Shown here in pieces: positions 60,570 to 64,000 of a DNA stretch of 64,000 nt; the stretch's first letter is position 1, and each line of letters opens with the position of its first letter. The stretch spans positions 186,001-250,000 of the forward strand of contig NZ_JASHKA010000006.1 of NCBI RefSeq assembly GCF_030732845.1. The letters run 5' to 3'. Source of the DNA: Roseibium sp. MMSF_3544 (lineage in GTDB: Bacteria; Pseudomonadota; Alphaproteobacteria; Rhizobiales; Stappiaceae). The position numbers and the translations under genes are program-made. A model generated the notes under the pieces. The model worked only from the letters and a program-made list of their open reading frames with translations, did not search any database and was not told the DNA's origin.

Positions 60570-62204
60570 TTAAAGGTCAAACCTGCCCGCGGGCAGACCT
60601 TTAACGTCACCTTCGATCCGAATGAGATTCCCAGATTGCGGCGCAATTGCCGAGTAGCCTGCCGGCATTTTCAGATAGGTCGACGTTACTATGAGGGTGT
60701 TTAGCTCGGGCCCGCCGAATGTCAGTGCCGTCGGCATCGGCACGGGTAAGTCGACTTTTTGTTGTAGCGACCCGTCTGGTGCAAACCGGTTGACCGACCA
60801 GCCGCCATACATTGTCGCCCAAATGAAACCGTCGCTGTCGACAGCGATTCCGTTGGGGTGGCCGATGTCTCGTGAACCCTGCACAAGGATCTGCCGTTGG
60901 CCGAGGCTTCCGTTTGCGTCTATCGGATATTTGCAAAGTGCGCCGATGCTGCCGTCAGAGATGTAAAGGCTCTTGCCATCTGGCGAGAGAGCGGGGTTCT
61001 TGGGCAGGCCCGCATTTTCCAGCATGACGTCGACGGATAGATCGGGGCTAATTTTGTAAAGGCTGCCGTATCCAGTGGTGTTGTCCAAAGGCATGGTGCC
61101 CACCCAAAGGTTGCCTTCCCGATCAAGACCGGCCGAATTGAACCGGTTGTCAGGCTTATCTTCTTCCGGGTCAAAGAGAAGAGTGGTTTGGCCGTTCGAC
61201 GGGTCAAAAAGCTGAATACCCTGGCGACCGGCCAGCAGGAGCCGACCGCTTCGCGTGAGCGAAAGGCCACCGGTCAGGTCTTCCAGAATGACGCGGCTGG
61301 GATGTAGTCCGCCATCATCCAGCCAGCGCAATGCCGGTGCGAGGATGTCCAGCCACCAAAGGCGTTTGTGCTTTGAGCACCATACCGGGTTCTCTCCCAT
61401 AAAGTCGCGACCGGTATTCAGGACTTGCAGTCCTGGACCGCTAGAAACTGGTTTAGGAGGGAGTTCGGTCGAATTGTCTGTGGTGGTGACATTGCCTGAC
61501 GCACGCTGCGCTGCCTCCCTTACCAGGCGACCGGTTTCATGCAACTCTTCCGCTGTTTCGGTGCTTGTTTCGTAATGACAGCACAACGCGGCGACGGGAT
61601 ATCCGCTCGAATCGACGATTGCAGAGGCAACGGATTGGTCATCACCTTTTGAAAGGGCGTATCCGAGCGCCTTTACCTGACCTAACGCTGGATTTGCCTT
61701 GCCATTACTTTCCTTGTGCGGAAGGCGCGCCGCAATGGCCAGTCCAGGTGCGGAGGTCGCAGCCGGTATTCGCGGCCAAACCCTGACAACGCGGGCGCTT
61801 CCGGCATCTGGATCTTCGAAGTAGAGAACAAAAACGAACTCACCGTCCTGCACGTAGAGGCAGCAAGGTCTGTTCAACGAGCGCGATAATCGAGCGATTT
61901 CCGGTTTTGCCGCACGAATAACTGACGACTGGTCGATCGTTCGCCGGGCGAGGTCGAAGACCTTTGAACCCAGTGAATACCGTTTGCCGTGTTCCTCGAA
62001 GCGGACCAGATCCCGGCTTTGAAGCGCCGCTAGTAGTCGGTGGAGCGATCCTTTGGGAATATCAAGAGCTTTCTGCAATTCTGCAAAGCGCATTGGGGCG
62101 GGGGCGGCACCGATTGTCATGAGGACATCGAGGCCACGGACCAATGCCTGTGCGCCCGGCACTTCGGCGGCGGGTTTATCCATGAACGGGTCGCTGTGTG
62201 TCAT
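60570..62204 (-). CDS. IclR-type regulator fused to an SMP-30/gluconolactonase domain
   Basis: 544 residues. Residues ~18-75 are an IclR winged helix (ALVRGLDVLMTIGAAPAPMRFAELQKALDIPKGSLHRLLAALQSRDLV). Residues ~85-245 form a shortened IclR effector domain ending AIVDSSGYPVAALCCHYET. From ~265 to the end is a complete SMP-30 propeller: FMGENPVWCSKHKRLWWLDI, NRFNSAGLDREGNLWVGTM, NPALSPDGKSLYISDG, GHPNGIAVDSDGFIWATMYGG. At the last position Asn replaces the usual metal-binding Asp, so catalysis may be altered or lost. It is divergent from the enolase-superfamily gene and overlies a likely IclR operator. Confidence 0.88.
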   Translation of the reverse strand: MTHSDPFMDKPAAEVPGAQALVRGLDVLMTIGAAPAPMRFAELQKALDIPKGSLHRLLAALQSRDLVRFEEHGKRYSLGSKVFDLARRTIDQSSVIRAAKPEIARLSRSLNRPCCLYVQDGEFVFVLYFEDPDAGSARVVRVWPRIPAATSAPGLAIAARLPHKESNGKANPALGQVKALGYALSKGDDQSVASAIVDSSGYPVAALCCHYETSTETAEELHETGRLVREAAQRASGNVTTTDNSTELPPKPVSSGPGLQVLNTGRDFMGENPVWCSKHKRLWWLDILAPALRWLDDGGLHPSRVILEDLTGGLSLTRSGRLLLAGRQGIQLFDPSNGQTTLLFDPEEDKPDNRFNSAGLDREGNLWVGTMPLDNTTGYGSLYKISPDLSVDVMLENAGLPKNPALSPDGKSLYISDGSIGALCKYPIDANGSLGQRQILVQGSRDIGHPNGIAVDSDGFIWATMYGGWSVNRFAPDGSLQQKVDLPVPMPTALTFGGPELNTLIVTSTYLKMPAGYSAIAPQSGNLIRIEGDVKGLPAGRFDL

Positions 62205-62257
62205 GGAGCGAAACTATTTTCATTCACACGCGCGTTCAAGTTTAAATTTGATACATA

Positions 62258-62263
62258 TTGACA
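62258..62263 (+). promoter_or_regulatory. Predicted -35 element of the enolase-superfamily gene
   Basis: A consensus TTGACA lies 15 bases upstream of the palindrome at 62278. A clear -10 is not seen, although TATCAT (62285-62290) is at a longer than usual spacing. The regulator would bind over or just downstream of this promoter. Confidence 0.3.
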
Positions 62264-62277
62264 GATGCTCTTAAAAA

Positions 62278-62296
62278 TGTTCCGTATCATGGAACA
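62278..62296. promoter_or_regulatory. Candidate IclR operator (TGTTCC-N7-GGAACA)
   Basis: TGTTCC (62278-62283) and GGAACA (62291-62296) are perfect inverted halves with a seven-base spacer, between the divergent IclR-SMP-30 gene and the enolase-superfamily gene. GTTCC/GGAAC dyads are typical of IclR-family sites. Confidence 0.6.
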
Positions 62297-62319
62297 AAAA
62301 GAAAATTGAGGTGAGAAAA

Positions 62320-63519
62320 TTGAGTTTTTTGGAAACTCAACCACGATGCACGATTGTACGCGTTGACGGCTATCAGGTTCAGATTTCCGGCAAAACGACC
62401 TGGGTGTTCCTGTGTCTGGGCTTCTCATCCGGCGTCAACGGCTGGGGAGAGGCGACGCTTTTTGGCGCAGAGCGTGAATTGGAAAGCCTGCTCAATCGCT
62501 TGCAGGAAAGTCTGCGTGTCGAACCTGCTCAAGATATAGCTGATCTTATCGGGCGCTTTCGCCAGGCCAATATGTCAGGTGCGCGCGCAACTTTTGCCTC
62601 AGCCCTGGAACAAGCCTGGCTACACGGCCTCTCTCAAATGGCTTCGGTACCACTTTATTGTCTGTTCGGAGGTGCGGAGCGTGAAAACGTTTCCTTTTAT
62701 GCCAACATCAACCGCGGAATAGCCGACAGGTCACCGAAAGGCTTTGCGGAGCAAGCGGAAAAGGCGTTGGCGTCAAGCGGTGCGCAGGCGGTTAAGATCG
62801 CACCGTTCGATGGGTTGCGCTGGGATAGCACACCGCTCAGACAGCAGGCGAAGCTGATCGATAACGGTTTACAGCGCATTGCAGCTGTTCGGGAGAAGCT
62901 TCATGCCGGTCAAAAACTGCTTGTTGATTGCCACGCCCGCTTCAACCCATATCTGGCGCGCTCGATATTCTGCGACCTCGGTGCGCTCGGAGTCTTCTGG
63001 GTCGAAGAACCTTGCGCAATGGCATCATTGTCCGGGCAGGAACAGCGTTCCCTAAGGCAATCCGCTAATGCGTCGGACCTGATGCTCGCTGGCGCTGAAA
63101 CAGTTTCGAACCTAGCGGAAATGGAATTAGTCCTTGCCGGCGAAGGTCACGATGTTGTCCTGCCCGACATTAGAATGACCGGTGTTGCAGACGGTATCGC
63201 GATGTTGCGGCTGGCAGCAGCAAAACAGATTGCCTGTAGCCTTCACAACCCGGTCGGCCCCGTGCTTGATGCTGTTTCCACCCATGTCGCTGCTGCATTG
63301 CCTTCCTTCCTGATCCTGGAACGCCAGGTCGGCGAAAGCGCGAAATTCGATGAGATACGCGGGTCCGAAACTAACGTCTCCAGCGGTTCGGTCACTGTGG
63401 ACCGTCAACAAGGGATCGGCTTTTTCCCAGACGAGAATGCGCTTGATCCGCTCGATGTCAGACAGCTCGAAACTGCGTTGAGCTTTGCCGGTATGAGCGG
63501 CGCCGGTCCGGACGCCTAG
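62320..63519 (+). CDS. Mandelate racemase/muconate lactonizing enzyme family protein (enolase superfamily)
   Basis: 399 residues from a TTG at 62320, with GAGGTGAG six bases upstream; a GTG at 62311 overlaps that site. The N-terminal capping domain (residues 1-125) precedes a TIM barrel. The metal ligands are the Asp of LLVDCHARF, the Glu of WVEEPC and the Glu of AGAETVS. A catalytic Lys appears in VKIAPF, without the second Lys of KxK. The C-terminal SLHNPVGPVLDAVS carries the usual His region. A sugar-acid dehydratase or racemase is likely, consistent with the lactonase neighbours. Confidence 0.87.
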   Translation: MSFLETQPRCTIVRVDGYQVQISGKTTWVFLCLGFSSGVNGWGEATLFGAERELESLLNRLQESLRVEPAQDIADLIGRFRQANMSGARATFASALEQAWLHGLSQMASVPLYCLFGGAERENVSFYANINRGIADRSPKGFAEQAEKALASSGAQAVKIAPFDGLRWDSTPLRQQAKLIDNGLQRIAAVREKLHAGQKLLVDCHARFNPYLARSIFCDLGALGVFWVEEPCAMASLSGQEQRSLRQSANASDLMLAGAETVSNLAEMELVLAGEGHDVVLPDIRMTGVADGIAMLRLAAAKQIACSLHNPVGPVLDAVSTHVAAALPSFLILERQVGESAKFDEIRGSETNVSSGSVTVDRQQGIGFFPDENALDPLDVRQLETALSFAGMSGAGPDA

Positions 63520-63526
63520 GAGTGAA

Positions 63527-64000
63527 ATGAGTATGACAGGTAAAGTCTCATCTTCAGAGTTTGCCGGACATCGCGTTTTAGTCACCGGGGGAAGCCGTGG
63601 TATCGCCGCCGAACTTTCCTACCAGCTCGCGATGCGCGGCGCGAATGTCGCGGTGAATTTCAGTGCTGCGGCCGACAGCAGCTTTGGCCGTGCGGAAGCA
63701 GCGCAGGTGCTTGTCGACCGGATACTGGCCGATGGCGGCAACGCCATCTGCGTCGAACAAGACCTGATGCAGGCAAATGGAGGTATCCTGTTGGCGGAAA
63801 GGGCCCAGGAAACCGCTGGCCCGATCGATACACTCGTTCTCTCCGCATCCATCCAGTATCACGTTCCGTTTTTGCTTCAGTCGCCAGCAGACGTCTCCGA
63901 CCAGATCCGGATCAATCTTCAGTCCAACATTGAACTTCTGCAGACGCTCATGCCGAAAATGGCGTCATCAGGCTACGGGCGCATACTTGCGATCGGCTCG
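63527..64000 (+). CDS. Short-chain dehydrogenase/reductase (3' end outside window)
   Basis: 158 codons are visible; the gene runs off the right edge. The start is the ATG at 63527, with AGGAG just upstream; 63533 is an alternative. The cofactor-binding motif is VLVTGGSRGIAAEL (TGxxxGI pattern). A later LVLSASIQYHVPF takes the place of the NNAG motif, and the sequence RILAIGS near the edge approaches the catalytic serine strand. It is seven bases after the enolase-superfamily gene, so the two form an operon. It could oxidise a sugar or sugar acid. Confidence 0.85.
   Translation, partial: MSMTGKVSSSEFAGHRVLVTGGSRGIAAELSYQLAMRGANVAVNFSAAADSSFGRAEAAQVLVDRILADGGNAICVEQDLMQANGGILLAERAQETAGPIDTLVLSASIQYHVPFLLQSPADVSDQIRINLQSNIELLQTLMPKMASSGYGRILAIGS

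Noticed and set aside
1..64000. CRISPR arrays, tRNA or rRNA genes, prophage
   Set aside because: No regularly spaced repeats, no tRNA-like cloverleaf ends and no phage structural, integrase or rRNA motifs were found by reading. A tRNAscan or phage search could overturn this.

Overview
The window looks like an accessory, transport-rich stretch of an alphaproteobacterial chromosome or megaplasmid. GC content is fairly high, Tat- and Sec-exported binding proteins are abundant, and GTG/TTG starts with good Shine-Dalgarno sites are frequent. The style (many ABC importers, MocR/GntR/IclR/LysR/AraC regulators, a DUF1127 protein, NrtS) fits Hyphomicrobiales or Rhodobacterales-like marine or plant-associated bacteria. 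I cannot name a species. No rRNA, tRNA, CRISPR array or intact insertion sequence was seen.

Layout. (1) 1-8 kb: two phytoene-dehydrogenase-like flavoproteins flank a cyclase-family hydrolase, followed by a complete family-5 (dipeptide/opine type) ABC importer. An OmpA-domain protein follows, then about 1.3 kb without a recognisable gene. (2) 10.3-24.9 kb: a MocR regulator lies divergent to a compact 11-gene operon. The operon holds a polyol/sugar-type importer with two different ATPases, a cytoplasmic molybdopterin oxidoreductase, a ferredoxin reductase, a class I amidotransferase, a glutamine-synthetase-like ligase, an amidase and a 2Fe-2S ferredoxin. I read this as a gamma-glutamylation route for importing and oxidising an amine. 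(3) 25-32 kb: mostly minus-strand genes, with two acetyltransferases, an alpha/beta hydrolase, a cysteine synthase-glutaredoxin fusion, a flavin monooxygenase, DUF1127, OsmC and a secreted protein. (4) 32.7-37.6 kb: a regulator cluster with a winged-helix/hydrolase fusion and three AraC-type regulators. (5) 38-45 kb: an esterase, nrtS-merR, then a one-carbon-flavoured set (methyltransferase, PanB-like protein lacking its metal ligands, Crp/Fnr regulator, MTHFR-like protein, BKACE enzyme). (6) 45-57.4 kb: two more family-5 importers around a GntR regulator. (7) 57.6-64 kb: LysR, asparaginase, SMP-30, an IclR-SMP-30 fusion regulator, an enolase-superfamily enzyme and a truncated SDR.

The most notable findings are as follows. 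The binding protein at 49180-50799 appears to be a circular permutation of the family-5 fold. The 12-25 kb operon couples gamma-glutamylation genes to a molybdenum redox chain, and its importer has a complementary consensus/degenerate ATPase pair. An IclR regulator is fused to an SMP-30 lactonase domain. The same 20-bp palindrome covers the -10 element of both the nrtS-merR promoter and the Crp/Fnr-regulator promoter. All four complete binding-protein genes are followed by a strong hairpin before the permease gene. Functions are read from motifs and context only; no database search was possible.
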